Shown piece by piece: positions 26,688 to 36,052 of a DNA stretch of 51,161 bases. A program made the translations under genes and the position numbers. Source of the stretch: Gammaproteobacteria bacterium (GTDB lineage: Bacteria > Pseudomonadota > Gammaproteobacteria > GCA-002705445 > GCA-002716945); NCBI GenBank assembly GCA_030835925.1, contig JAURQW010000024.1:1-51161 (forward strand). The letters run 5' to 3'. Numbering within the stretch: position 1 is the stretch's first letter; the number at the start of each line of letters is the position of its first letter. The notes below the pieces were generated by a model that had not been told where the DNA came from, ran no database searches, and saw only the letters and a list, made by a program, of their open reading frames with translations.

Positions 26688-27431
26688 TTAATAATCTACA
26701 CCTATCACATCGATTTCAAAATCTTCTTCCGATTCCCCATCATTAACCATGGATTCACGCTTTTGTAGATAAGATTCTCTGATAAAGATATATTTATCTT
26801 TAGCAGCAGTATCAAGTATTTTTGTTGCTCTGAGTAGTCTTGCGCGTATATCAATTACACTCAAAGTATCTAATGCAAGCTCTTCTTTATTATGAAGCTG
26901 TTGAACAGGCGATATTTGTCTATCTGCATATAAACCTGGAGCATCTCTAAATGAGCTTGATCCAAAAAAAGGTAATACCAAATAAGGTCCTTGTGGCACA
27001 CCCCAGTAACCTAAAGTTTGTCCAAAATCTTCCTTATTTTTAGTCAATCCTATAGGCGTAGCAACATCGAAAATACCAAGAATTCCTACAGTGGTATTTA
27101 TAGAGAATCTAAGAAAATCATAACCAGCTTGTTGAAATTTAAATTGAAATACATCATTTGCTATCGTGCTCACTTCTCCAAGATTACTAAAAAAATTTGA
27201 TACTCCAGTTTCAATGGGGTCAGGAGTTACATATTTATACGTTTTTGCAACAGGTTCTAAGACATTATCATCGACAACTTCATTAAACCCAAACATTGCT
27301 CTATTAAAAGGCTCTAAAGGATCATTTTTAGAATTGCCTGTTGTACTGCAACTAGATAATAAAAATACTAAAATAATAGAGGATAAAATTGAGTACCTTG
27401 GTGAAAATTGATAAATTTTTGAATATTTCAT
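26688..27431 (-). CDS. mlaA: MlaA (VacJ) outer membrane lipoprotein
   Basis: 247 residues. A lipoprotein signal ends at the lipobox LLSSC (about residue 28), and the mature part begins CSTTGNSKNDPLEPFNRAMF. FNEVVDDNVLEPVAKTYKYV, GFGxx-type segments such as FGQTLGYWGVPQGPYLVLPF and DAPGLYADRQISPVQ are MlaA hallmarks. With porins it removes misplaced phospholipids from the outer leaflet and hands them to MlaC, encoded divergently at 27491. An acidic tail (DGESEEDFEIDVIGVDY) closes the protein. It stands 20 bp upstream of yrbG and could be first in the long leftward operon. Confidence 0.93.
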   Translation of the reverse strand: MKYSKIYQFSPRYSILSSIILVFLLSSCSTTGNSKNDPLEPFNRAMFGFNEVVDDNVLEPVAKTYKYVTPDPIETGVSNFFSNLGEVSTIANDVFQFKFQQAGYDFLRFSINTTVGILGIFDVATPIGLTKNKEDFGQTLGYWGVPQGPYLVLPFFGSSSFRDAPGLYADRQISPVQQLHNKEELALDTLSVIDIRARLLRATKILDTAAKDKYIFIRESYLQKRESMVNDGESEEDFEIDVIGVDY

Positions 27432-27463
27432 AATTATTGCTTAAATATGTTTAATTTATTTCC

Positions 27464-27481
27464 TATAATATTGATATTATA
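27464..27481. promoter_or_regulatory. Divergent -10 elements in a palindrome between mlaA and mlaC
   Basis: TATAATAT-TG-ATATTATA is a perfect 8-bp inverted repeat. Each arm carries a consensus -10 (TATAAT) facing outward: 27464-27469 for mlaC, and the complement of 27476-27481 for mlaA. The two promoters would overlap head to head, so transcription of the lipoprotein and its periplasmic partner may compete or share an operator. No clear -35 boxes were identified. Confidence 0.4.
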
Positions 27482-27490
27482 CCTTTAACT

Positions 27491-28081
27491 ATGAAAATAC
27501 TTAAATACATAATTGCTATTTTTATTCTTTTTTCTTCATATTCATTTGCTAGTGATGGTCCAGATGTGTTTCTGAAAAATAGCGTAGAAGAAATATCAGA
27601 ATTTATATCAGAAAACAAAGATAGCCTAGATACTGATGAAAATTATCTAAGAGCAAAAGTTGATGAATTAGTTATACCAAAACTTGACATCAAGCTCATG
27701 TCAAAAATTGTATTAGGCAAAAAGAACTGGACATCTATGAACCCAAACCTACGTACGAAATTTCAACAAGCTTTTAGAACCCTCATGGTTAAAACATATA
27801 TGAAATCGCTAACAAGTTTTGATGGTGAAAAAATAAAGTTTTTACCTTATAAAAAAGGTGAACGCCCAGATGTAGCTAGAGTAAAGTCAGTTTATCTTCT
27901 CAATGAAGGAGAATTGAGTGTAAACTATAGTCTAAAACTTAATAAATCTGCAGAATGGAAAGTTTACGACATTAATATCGATGGAATAAGCCTCATTAAA
28001 AATTATAGGTCAGATTTTAAAAGTCATATTGAAAGAGATGGTATTGATTCTTTAATAGAAGAATTAGAAGCCAAACAATAA
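27491..28081 (+). CDS. mlaC: MlaC/Ttg2D periplasmic phospholipid-binding protein
   Basis: 196 residues with a signal peptide (KYIIAIFILFSSYSFA, cleavage before SDGPD). The Tol/Ttg2D pattern is present: VDELVIPKLDIKLMSKIVLG, KNWTSMNPNLRTKFQQAFRTLMVKTY split over residues 75-105, and WKVYDINIDGISLIKNYRSDF near the C-terminus. MlaC ferries phospholipids between MlaA and the MlaFEDB complex. mlaF, mlaE, mlaD and mlaB are not here, although murA, their usual downstream neighbour, is at 30620. An RND exporter gene lies convergently between them. Confidence 0.92.
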   Translation: MKILKYIIAIFILFSSYSFASDGPDVFLKNSVEEISEFISENKDSLDTDENYLRAKVDELVIPKLDIKLMSKIVLGKKNWTSMNPNLRTKFQQAFRTLMVKTYMKSLTSFDGEKIKFLPYKKGERPDVARVKSVYLLNEGELSVNYSLKLNKSAEWKVYDINIDGISLIKNYRSDFKSHIERDGIDSLIEELEAKQ

Positions 28082-28097
28082 TATTAAATTAATAAAT

Positions 28098-30560
28098 TTA
28101 AAAAGGTTTAAAAGAAATTAGTAGTTTAGGTAATAGCGTTAATACCGCTACTAATGCAATGAACATTGCAAGTCCAGTTAGCAAGCCAAAGATAATGGTT
28201 GGAATAAAATTTGATAGAACAAGTATTGAAAAACCAAAAATTATGGTTATACCAGTGAAGAATATTGCCCTGCCAATGCTGTCATGTGATCGATATACTG
28301 ATTCGCTATAGTTTTTTGTCTTATTATATTCCTCTCTAAACCTATAGATATAATGTATGCTGTTATCAACTGCTATACCTACTGCAATAGCAGCAATTGT
28401 TATTGTCATCATATCTAGAGGAAGTTTAATCAGACCCATTAGCCCTAAAACAAAACCAGCAGCTAGCAGGTTTGGTATAATCCCTATTACCGCCAATGAT
28501 AGAGATTTAAAAAGTATCAAAAACATGGTGGTTATGCCAATCATCACAAAACCCATAGACAAAATTTGTGAATTAAATAAGCTTTGAAGCATATTATTGT
28601 ATAACACCAATACCCCTGTTAAATAAAACGAATCTTTATTGAATCCTAGTTTATTTAACATATCATTTTCAATTTTCCGGATGAGATTATCTCTCCTCAA
28701 ATCTGGATTAGAGTCTAATATTCTGACATTTATTCTCGCTTGATTCCTCTCTAGTGATACATAGGGGCTAATCGCAACATCTTTAACCTTTTTTGGAACT
28801 CTTTTATATAATAAAGCTAGTTCTAGACTATCTAATTCTTTACCTTCATTTAATTTTTCCGCAACCCTTACTGTTGATGCCAAAGACAAAACTTTACCAG
28901 TCTCTGATAATGAGTCTAAATAGTCATGAACTTTTTTTATTTTGTTAATTTTATTCTTGGTAAACCATTGTTGACTTACATCAGCCTCCTCTTCATCTAA
29001 TAAATCTAAATCATAATCATCTGATACATCATTAGATATATCATCTTCCTGAAATTGAATTATTATGTCTAGTGGAGTTGTCCCACCCAGTTTATCATCT
29101 ATCTTTTTCATACCTTTGTAGATTTCTGTATTAGCTTTAAAATAATTAATAAAACTGTTTTCAACTTTTAATTGAGATATGCCATATATTGTTAAAATTA
29201 ATATAAAAAAACTAATTGTTGTAATAGAAGAACCTTTCTTGACTGTAATATCTGCTAAAAACTTCGTAAATGCAAAAGCAGTAGTTTTTGATGTATTTTT
29301 ATTATTTTTTTTAAGCAAACATAAGATGCTTGGAAATAAAAAAAATGTCGTTACAAAGGTTACAATTAATCCTAGAGTCATCATGTAACCAAAATCTATT
29401 ACAGGTTTAATGTCACTTAGAACCAAGGAAGCAAATGCAACTATAGTTGTCAAGGCTGTATAAAGGCACGGCCAAACCATCTGTTTTGTTGTTTCATAGA
29501 CAGCTTCAACTTGTTTCGATGCTTCTGAACTAATCTGTCTATAGCGAACAATCAAATGGATATTCATAGAAAGAGTAAGAATAAGCATCAATGAAATAAA
29601 ATTAGATGAGATTACTGTTACTTCCCAATTTAATAGGCCCAATAAACCTATCATAAATATAACGGCATAGATGCAGCTTAATACTGGAAGTACAACCCAT
29701 TTTATTGATCTAAAGATAACTATCAGAGTTAGCACAATAAATATGAATACACCTAAACCAAAATTTATCAAATCATTTTTGACATACAATATCATGTCAT
29801 CTGCAATCATTGGAATTCCACCCATGCGTAATTCAATGTCATGTATTTCCATGAACTCCTTCTGAACATCTCTGGCCTGCTTAAGAAGATTATGAATTTG
29901 TTTATCATATAAACTTTTTATAGTTTTATATTCAGATTTGATTGTTTCAAGTCTCAATACTTCTAAAGATGTAATATTGCCACTAATTTTCTTGGATACT
30001 AGAGAAGCTTTAATTTTATTTAGTTCTAGTAGCTCAGGATTTGAACTTAAGATAATTTGTAGTGCAGTTGTAGTTCCGTCCTCAGATATTATTAAGTTCT
30101 TATAAATTGGACTATTTAAAATTTCTTTTTTAGCTTTAATTTTATCTGTGTTATTCGATAATAATGTAGGCACATTATTAATCATTTCTATGAGAGGAGT
30201 ATCAGAGCTTTCTACCAATGGAATATCAATTAATGAAACTACAGATTCAACATTATCAATGGATAATATCCTCTTTTTGAGTCTTTTAATGATACTTATA
30301 TTTTCTTCATCAAAGATATCTCCATTATTTGGGGAAAGCGTCATTACAATGAAGTCATTAGCGCCATAATCTTGGATTATATTTCTATATTTTGCTAAGT
30401 CCTTATCATTCTCCAATATTAGAGAATCAGCAGATGCATCCAATTTAAAATTTGGAATATTTACTATCATTATTCCAAGCATAAGTAGCATTATTACAAT
30501 TACATGTTTAGGATAATTTAGGATGTATTGTAAATATATGTGTGAAAAATTTTTAATCAT
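28098..30560 (-). CDS. RND superfamily (MMPL/HpnN-like) exporter
   Basis: 820 residues with duplicated architecture: a single N-terminal helix (about 17-35), a periplasmic domain, five helices (about 245-420), a second lone helix near 450, a second periplasmic domain, and a closing five-helix bundle (about 655-815). ITIAAIAVGIAVDNSIHYIYRFREE is the RND motif block, split here as AAIAVGIAVDNSIHYIYRF. Such MMPL-type proteins move lipids or hopanoids between membranes. Proximity to mlaC and mlaA suggests a lipid role, which is inference. An Asp/Glu-rich insertion (SNDVSDDYDLDLLDEEEADV) near residue 515 is unusual. It is divergent from murA. Confidence 0.85.
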   Translation of the reverse strand: MIKNFSHIYLQYILNYPKHVIVIMLLMLGIMIVNIPNFKLDASADSLILENDKDLAKYRNIIQDYGANDFIVMTLSPNNGDIFDEENISIIKRLKKRILSIDNVESVVSLIDIPLVESSDTPLIEMINNVPTLLSNNTDKIKAKKEILNSPIYKNLIISEDGTTTALQIILSSNPELLELNKIKASLVSKKISGNITSLEVLRLETIKSEYKTIKSLYDKQIHNLLKQARDVQKEFMEIHDIELRMGGIPMIADDMILYVKNDLINFGLGVFIFIVLTLIVIFRSIKWVVLPVLSCIYAVIFMIGLLGLLNWEVTVISSNFISLMLILTLSMNIHLIVRYRQISSEASKQVEAVYETTKQMVWPCLYTALTTIVAFASLVLSDIKPVIDFGYMMTLGLIVTFVTTFFLFPSILCLLKKNNKNTSKTTAFAFTKFLADITVKKGSSITTISFFILILTIYGISQLKVENSFINYFKANTEIYKGMKKIDDKLGGTTPLDIIIQFQEDDISNDVSDDYDLDLLDEEEADVSQQWFTKNKINKIKKVHDYLDSLSETGKVLSLASTVRVAEKLNEGKELDSLELALLYKRVPKKVKDVAISPYVSLERNQARINVRILDSNPDLRRDNLIRKIENDMLNKLGFNKDSFYLTGVLVLYNNMLQSLFNSQILSMGFVMIGITTMFLILFKSLSLAVIGIIPNLLAAGFVLGLMGLIKLPLDMMTITIAAIAVGIAVDNSIHYIYRFREEYNKTKNYSESVYRSHDSIGRAIFFTGITIIFGFSILVLSNFIPTIIFGLLTGLAMFIALVAVLTLLPKLLISFKPF

Positions 30561-30619
30561 GGCATTATTCTGTATAAGATTTTAGAATATCTAATCAAAG
30601 AACCTTTTAAAAGATAAAT

Positions 30620-31882
30620 ATGGATAAATTAATAATAAATGGTATGGTGCCTTTAAATGGTGAAGTAGCAATTTCGGGTGCTAAAAATGCTGTTCTGCCT
30701 ATGTTATGTGCATCAGTCTTGGTCGACAGCGGAAGTGTCGTATTAAAAAATATCCCACATCTTCATGATGTAACGACAACAGTCAGGTTATTAAGATCAA
30801 TGGGAGTGAGTGTAACCCTCGATGATAATATGAATATCGAGCTTGATCCCTCAACAATTAAAAATTTTTATGCTCCGTACGATCTCGTTAAAACCATGAG
30901 ATCATCAATATTAGTCTTAGGTCCGCTATTATCAAAATTTGGACAAGCAAAAGTGTCTTTACCAGGAGGTTGCGCTATCGGCACAAGACCCGTAGAAATG
31001 CATTTGGATGCTTTGACTAGGATGGGTGCTTCTATAAAAATAGAAAATGGTTATATAACTGCAACAACAACAAAACTAGTTGGTACGAATATCAACTTTC
31101 CAAAATCAACAGTTACTGGCACTGAGAATATATTAATGGCTTCAACTTTAGCTGAGGGAAATACGATTATTTATAATGCTGCACGAGAACCTGAGGTTGT
31201 TGACTTGGGTAATTTTTTAAATGAAATGGGAGCATCAATAACAGGTCATGGCACAGATACTATCAAAATCAAAGGTGTCTCAGAACTCAAAGGAATCTCT
31301 TATAGCGCTTTGCCAGATAGAATTGAAACAGGGACTTTTCTTGTAGCAGCTGCAATTACGGGTGGCAAAATTACTGTAAAGAATACAATACCTGAGCATG
31401 TCGAGACCATAATTCAAAAACTAAAAGAATCTGGAGCAAAAATTTCATCATCCAAAACTTCAATTACATTAGACATGAAAGGTGTAAAACCAAAACCCGT
31501 GAATATTGAAACAGGTGCATATCCATTATTTCCAACAGATATGCAAGCCCAAATCACAGCATTAAATACGATAGCTGATGGAATAAGCATAATAAAAGAA
31601 AATATATTTGAAAACCGCTTTATGCATGTACAAGAAATGACTAGAATGGGAGCAGAAATTAGGTTGGAGAAGAACTGTGCGATAATATCAGGTGTTGATA
31701 ACCTGGTAGGTGCTCCGGTAATGGCAACAGATTTGAGGGCTTCTGCTAGTTTAATTTTAGTTGGCTTAGCCGCCAAAGGAACTACCGAAATTGAAAGAAT
31801 ATATCATATTGACAGAGGATATGATTGTATAGAAGAAAAATTAAGGCAACTTGGCGCTGATATCAGTAGAGAGCCAATGTAA
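30620..31882 (+). CDS. murA: UDP-N-acetylglucosamine 1-carboxyvinyltransferase
   Basis: 420 residues, EPT fold. [14 protein letters not shown] holds the catalytic Lys (about residue 22). [16 protein letters not shown] has the Cys (about residue 116) that fosfomycin alkylates. [29 protein letters not shown] and [18 protein letters not shown] complete the family blocks. It commits UDP-GlcNAc to peptidoglycan synthesis by transfer of enolpyruvate. hisG follows in the order conserved in gammaproteobacteria, six bases downstream. Confidence 0.97.
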   Translation: MDKLIINGMVPLNGEVAISGAKNAVLPMLCASVLVDSGSVVLKNIPHLHDVTTTVRLLRSMGVSVTLDDNMNIELDPSTIKNFYAPYDLVKTMRSSILVLGPLLSKFGQAKVSLPGGCAIGTRPVEMHLDALTRMGASIKIENGYITATTTKLVGTNINFPKSTVTGTENILMASTLAEGNTIIYNAAREPEVVDLGNFLNEMGASITGHGTDTIKIKGVSELKGISYSALPDRIETGTFLVAAAITGGKITVKNTIPEHVETIIQKLKESGAKISSSKTSITLDMKGVKPKPVNIETGAYPLFPTDMQAQITALNTIADGISIIKENIFENRFMHVQEMTRMGAEIRLEKNCAIISGVDNLVGAPVMATDLRASASLILVGLAAKGTTEIERIYHIDRGYDCIEEKLRQLGADISREPM

Positions 31883-31888
31883 AAAAAT

Positions 31889-32506
31889 ATGAAGAAATTA
31901 TTATTAGCAATATCAAAAGGAAGAATTCTTGAAGAAGCGCTTGAAATATTGAGTGCCTCAGGCATAGAATGCCTTGAATCCCCATTCACATCTCGTAAGT
32001 TAATATTTCAAACTAATTATAAAAATTTAGAGATAATAATAGTAAGAGCCAGTGATGTTCCTATTTATATTGAGTCAGGTAAAGTTGACTTTGGTATTGT
32101 TGGTAAAGATACTCTATTTGAGTCTAACTTAAATAATCATATACGCATAGCAGATCTAAATATTGCTGCATGTAGATTAGTTGTTGCGGGAAAGAGTGGA
32201 GTTACTTTACAAAATAATATGAAAGTTGCAACCAAATATCCTACAATCACAAAAAAATTCTTTCAGAGTAAGGGCTTGCCATGTTCCGTGCTCAAACTCT
32301 ATGGATCTATTGAATTAGCAGCAGTTCTTGGATTATCCGACGTTGTAGTTGATCTTGTAGAGTCTGGACAAACTTTAAAACAAAATGGTCTTGTAGAGAT
32401 AGAACTAATTGATAAAATTACATCGATGCTCATAGTGAACAAAACATCATATAAGCTTAATAGGAAAGAAATAACAAAACTTTTAGAAAAAATGAAATTG
32501 GATTAA
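31889..32506 (+). CDS. hisG: ATP phosphoribosyltransferase, short form
   Basis: 205 residues, lacking the C-terminal regulatory domain of the long form. SKGRILEEALEILSASGI, VRASDVPIYIESGKVDFGIVG-type block (residues 50-71) and VVDLVESGQTLKQNGL are intact, with the PRPP loop in the last. It starts histidine synthesis by joining PRPP and ATP. Short HisG needs the regulatory partner HisZ, which is not in the window. It sits after murA and three bases before the DAHP synthase gene. Confidence 0.94.
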   Translation: MKKLLLAISKGRILEEALEILSASGIECLESPFTSRKLIFQTNYKNLEIIIVRASDVPIYIESGKVDFGIVGKDTLFESNLNNHIRIADLNIAACRLVVAGKSGVTLQNNMKVATKYPTITKKFFQSKGLPCSVLKLYGSIELAAVLGLSDVVVDLVESGQTLKQNGLVEIELIDKITSMLIVNKTSYKLNRKEITKLLEKMKLD

Positions 32507-32508
32507 TT

Positions 32509-33564
32509 ATGACAATAAGCAAATTAACAGATGACCTAAAAATATCATCATTGAAGGAAATGATATCGCCAAGTGATTTAATCACAGAACTACCTCTATC
32601 AGAATCAGCAATTAAAACTGTTATAGATTGTAGATCGGAAATTATAAAGATACTAAATGGAGAAGACAAAAGATTAATGCTCATAGTTGGTCCATGTTCA
32701 ATTCATGATGTTGATGCGGCAATAGAGTATGCTGAGAAACTCCTTAAGGTTAAAGAAAGAGTAAAAAATAATATCTTGATTATTATGAGGGTATATTTTG
32801 AAAAACCGAGAACTGTCATTGGGTGGAAGGGATTAATAAATGATCCAGACCTAGATAATAGCTTTAATATTAACAAAGGTATCAAGATTGCAAGAAAACT
32901 ATTAATAGATCTTGCTGAAATGGGTATTCCTGCGGGTCATGAATATTTGGATCTTATAAGTCCGCAATATATATCTGATGTAATATGTTGGGGTGCAATA
33001 GGCGCTAGAACAACAGAAAGTCAAAGTCACAGAGAACTTGCTTCAGGATTATCATGCCCGGTAGGTTTCAAAAATGGAACAGATGGAGGTATTCAGATTG
33101 CAGTCGATGCAATTAAAGCTGCTAGTAAAGCACATAACTTCCTTTCTGTTACTAAAGAAGGCAAGTCAGCTATTTTCTCGACAACAGGTAATAAAGATTG
33201 TCATATAATACTAAGAGGTGGTAAAAATACAAACTATCAGTCTAAAGATGTTTCTAGTGTATCAGATGTATTAATTGATAATTCATTGCCAAATAATATT
33301 ATGATTGATGCAAGTCATGCTAACAGTCAAAAAGATCATACAAAACAGAGGTTAGTAGTAGACGACATCGTCAGTCAGATTACCAACGGTAATCAATCTA
33401 TATGCGGAGTGATGTTAGAGAGCAACCTTGTGTCGGGGCGCCAAGATATATCTAGTCCCGAGAGTCTAGTATATGGGCAAAGTATAACAGATGCGTGCAT
33501 AGGGTGGGATGAAACAGAAGAATTGATAGATTCTCTAGACAAGGCAATTGAAAGTAATAAATGA
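32509..33564 (+). CDS. 3-deoxy-7-phosphoheptulonate synthase, class I
   Basis: 351 residues, AroF/G/H type. MLIVGPCSIHDVDAAIEYA holds the metal-binding Cys; MRVYFEKPRTVIGWKGL, GARTTESQSHRELASGLSCP, VGFKNGTDGGIQ and DASHANSQKDH are the PEP, E4P and metal sites. It opens the shikimate pathway from PEP and erythrose-4-P. Which aromatic amino acid inhibits it cannot be told from sequence by eye. The gene is inserted between hisG and hisD, three bases after the former and overlapping the latter by 4 bp, so it should be co-expressed with histidine genes. Confidence 0.95.
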   Translation: MTISKLTDDLKISSLKEMISPSDLITELPLSESAIKTVIDCRSEIIKILNGEDKRLMLIVGPCSIHDVDAAIEYAEKLLKVKERVKNNILIIMRVYFEKPRTVIGWKGLINDPDLDNSFNINKGIKIARKLLIDLAEMGIPAGHEYLDLISPQYISDVICWGAIGARTTESQSHRELASGLSCPVGFKNGTDGGIQIAVDAIKAASKAHNFLSVTKEGKSAIFSTTGNKDCHIILRGGKNTNYQSKDVSSVSDVLIDNSLPNNIMIDASHANSQKDHTKQRLVVDDIVSQITNGNQSICGVMLESNLVSGRQDISSPESLVYGQSITDACIGWDETEELIDSLDKAIESNK

Positions 33565-34859
33565 AAATAAAATATTTTACACTCGATACTTCAAAAAAAG
33601 ATTTTGAAAAAAAATTTAAAAATCGTATTAGGATTAATGCAAGTACAAATAAAAAGGTTCAAGAATTAGTTGATACGATTATATCTAATATCAGAAGCAA
33701 AGGAGATTCCTCACTAGTCAACTATGTCAATAAGTTTGATGGATATAAAATCAAAAATATCAAAGATATACTTATCACAAGTAAACAGATTAAAGAGGCA
33801 TACTCATACATAGATAAATCTCAAATAACGAATCTAAAAAAATCTATATCTAGAATTCGTAAGTTTGCTAAACAACAGAAAACTATTAGTTGGTCGGATA
33901 AACATGAAGGTACTATCCTAGGAGAAAAAGTTACTCCGATAAACTCAGTTGGTGTTTATGTTCCTGCGGGTAAAGCATCATACCCGTCAACAGTTTTGAT
34001 GAATGTAGTCCCTGCAAAAGTTGCTGGTGTGAAAAATATTAGCATGAGTTGTCCAATTAATTCTGTTGAAGAACATGCTCTCGCAATTATAGCTGCAGAT
34101 TTATGTGGGGTAGATAAAATTTATAGAATGGGAGGTGCTCATGCTGTGTCAGCATTAGCCTATGGCACGAAAACCATAGAGCCTGTCGATAAAATCGTTG
34201 GACCTGGAAATATTTATGTAACTTTAGCTAAAAAAACTGTGTTTGGTGATGTTGGAATTGATAATATAGCCGGTCCCTCTGAAGTTGTTGTTGTTGCTGA
34301 TAAAACTAATAATCCTGATTGGGTGGCTATGGATTTATTTTCTCAAGCTGAGCATGATGAATTAGCGCAACCTATACTTATCAGTTCAAGTATACAAGTT
34401 CTTAAAAATGTACAAGATTCAATCGAGAAACTACTACCATCAATGTTGAGAAAAAATATTATCACTAAATCTTTCAATAACAGAGGAATGTTTATTAAAA
34501 CAAAAAACGATAAAGAAATCTCTAGTTTAATAAATTCTATCGCTCCAGAGCATTTAGAAATTATGTCTAAGAATCATAATTTATTGTTAAAGGATATAAA
34601 TAATGCCGGGGCAATATTTTTAGGTGAGTACAGCCCCGAAGTATTTGGTGATTATTGTGCTGGACCAAATCATGTGTTACCAACTTCTGGATCTGCAAAA
34701 TTCTCTTCGCCTCTTGGAGTAGAAGATTTTCAGAAACGCTCGAGTATAATTAATATATCAAAAAAGACAGCCATACATCTTAGTAAGATATCAATATCAA
34801 TAGCTTTAGCTGAGGGACTCCAGGCTCATGCATTGTCTGCGAAATTTAGAGGTAAATAG
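33561..34859 (+). CDS. hisD: Histidinol dehydrogenase
   Basis: 432 residues. GVYVPAGKASYPSTVLMN, KIVGPGNIYVTLAKK, VGIDNIAGPSEVVVVAD, FSQAEHDELAQPILIS (zinc-ligand Gln/His), IAPEHLEIM (catalytic Glu/His) and GPNHVLPTSGSAKF / GVEDFQKRSS are all present. It oxidises L-histidinol to histidine in two NAD-linked steps. hisC, normally the next gene, is absent; the opposite-strand protease gene follows instead. Confidence 0.96.
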   Translation: MKIKYFTLDTSKKDFEKKFKNRIRINASTNKKVQELVDTIISNIRSKGDSSLVNYVNKFDGYKIKNIKDILITSKQIKEAYSYIDKSQITNLKKSISRIRKFAKQQKTISWSDKHEGTILGEKVTPINSVGVYVPAGKASYPSTVLMNVVPAKVAGVKNISMSCPINSVEEHALAIIAADLCGVDKIYRMGGAHAVSALAYGTKTIEPVDKIVGPGNIYVTLAKKTVFGDVGIDNIAGPSEVVVVADKTNNPDWVAMDLFSQAEHDELAQPILISSSIQVLKNVQDSIEKLLPSMLRKNIITKSFNNRGMFIKTKNDKEISSLINSIAPEHLEIMSKNHNLLLKDINNAGAIFLGEYSPEVFGDYCAGPNHVLPTSGSAKFSSPLGVEDFQKRSSIINISKKTAIHLSKISISIALAEGLQAHALSAKFRGK

Positions 34860-34863
34860 GTGT

Positions 34864-35928
34864 CTAGTAATAATCCATTTTAGAAACTAAAATATTCACA
34901 TTAGTTAATCTACTATCTCGCTCTATTTGCATTTCAATAACTTGACCAGGTTTTGAATTACCAATTATTTTTTGAATATTTTTAATTTCTGTAACAGATT
35001 TTCCATCAATTTTTTTGATTATATCATTTGTTTTAATCCCGCTGATGTCTGCAGGACTACCTGGTATGACACCATTAACCAATACTCCCAAGCCTCTATA
35101 ATTAATTTCTGCAGAAATTCCTACATATCCACGTATTACTTCTCCATTTTGAATGATCTCTCGAAAAACATATTTAACTATATCAATTGGGATTGCAAAA
35201 CCAATGCCATCAGCACCTCCAGAAACTGAAATTATTGAGGTGTTAATTCCAATTAACTCGCCATTGTAGTTAACAAGAGCTCCTCCTGAGTTTCCTGGAT
35301 TGATTGCTGCATCAGTCTGAACATACCTTTGATATGAATAAGCATTTGGTGAAATTTCTTTGTCAGTTGCTGATATTATACCTAAAGTAATAGTTTGCCC
35401 AACCCCTAAAGGATTACCTATAGCTAAAGCTATGTCACCAATATTGATATTCTTAATATTTCCAAGAGTAATGCCTGATGAGTACTTATCAATTTTTAAT
35501 ACTGCAAGGTCTGTTAATGGATCAATACCAACAATTACCGTACCATATTCTTTTCCATCATAATCCTTAACTAAAATCTCTTCTGATCCAGCTATGACAT
35601 GGAAATTTGTTATAATATGTCCCTGTGAACTAATTATTACTCCAGAACCTTGACCTGTTGGAGAATATTTTTTTTTCACTAATGCTCTTTCTCTTGGGTC
35701 TATAAAATATATATTTTTTCTGGCTGTAGATTTTCTTGTATAGATAGACACAACTGACTTATTAACCTTTTTGAATACATCTGAATAACTATTAGAGTTA
35801 TCATAGTTTTTAGGATGATGGATAGATTCAACCACTTCTATGCGATTGCCAAATATATTAGGTGCAAGAAAATAGATAATAATAGCTGTAATAGCTCCAA
35901 CTATGGCATATCCTTTAATTTCTTTCAT
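34864..35928 (-). CDS. degS: DegS/AlgW-like membrane-anchored serine protease
   Basis: 354 residues. One N-terminal helix (GYAIVGAITAIIIYFLAPNI) anchors it in the inner membrane. The trypsin-like domain has His in ITNFHVIAG, Asp in DPLTDLAVLKI and Ser in AAINPGNSGGALVNY. A single PDZ domain (about residues 255-350; YVGISAEINYRGLGVLV) follows. One PDZ plus a membrane anchor is the DegS/AlgW pattern; DegP/DegQ have two PDZ domains. Such proteases start RseA cleavage to release sigma-E in response to misfolded porins. The location between hisD and petA matches algW in Pseudomonas-like genomes. RseA/RpoE are not seen here. Confidence 0.88.
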   Translation of the reverse strand: MKEIKGYAIVGAITAIIIYFLAPNIFGNRIEVVESIHHPKNYDNSNSYSDVFKKVNKSVVSIYTRKSTARKNIYFIDPRERALVKKKYSPTGQGSGVIISSQGHIITNFHVIAGSEEILVKDYDGKEYGTVIVGIDPLTDLAVLKIDKYSSGITLGNIKNINIGDIALAIGNPLGVGQTITLGIISATDKEISPNAYSYQRYVQTDAAINPGNSGGALVNYNGELIGINTSIISVSGGADGIGFAIPIDIVKYVFREIIQNGEVIRGYVGISAEINYRGLGVLVNGVIPGSPADISGIKTNDIIKKIDGKSVTEIKNIQKIIGNSKPGQVIEMQIERDSRLTNVNILVSKMDYY

Positions 35929-36052
35929 AATATATCACCTCTATGAAGTAAGGTTATAATTATTAGAATTATATTACATATTACTATAAGACACTCAATA
36001 AAATTTATGTTAGTATAAACGCGATTAAGAATAGCAACTTATTTGAAAATAC

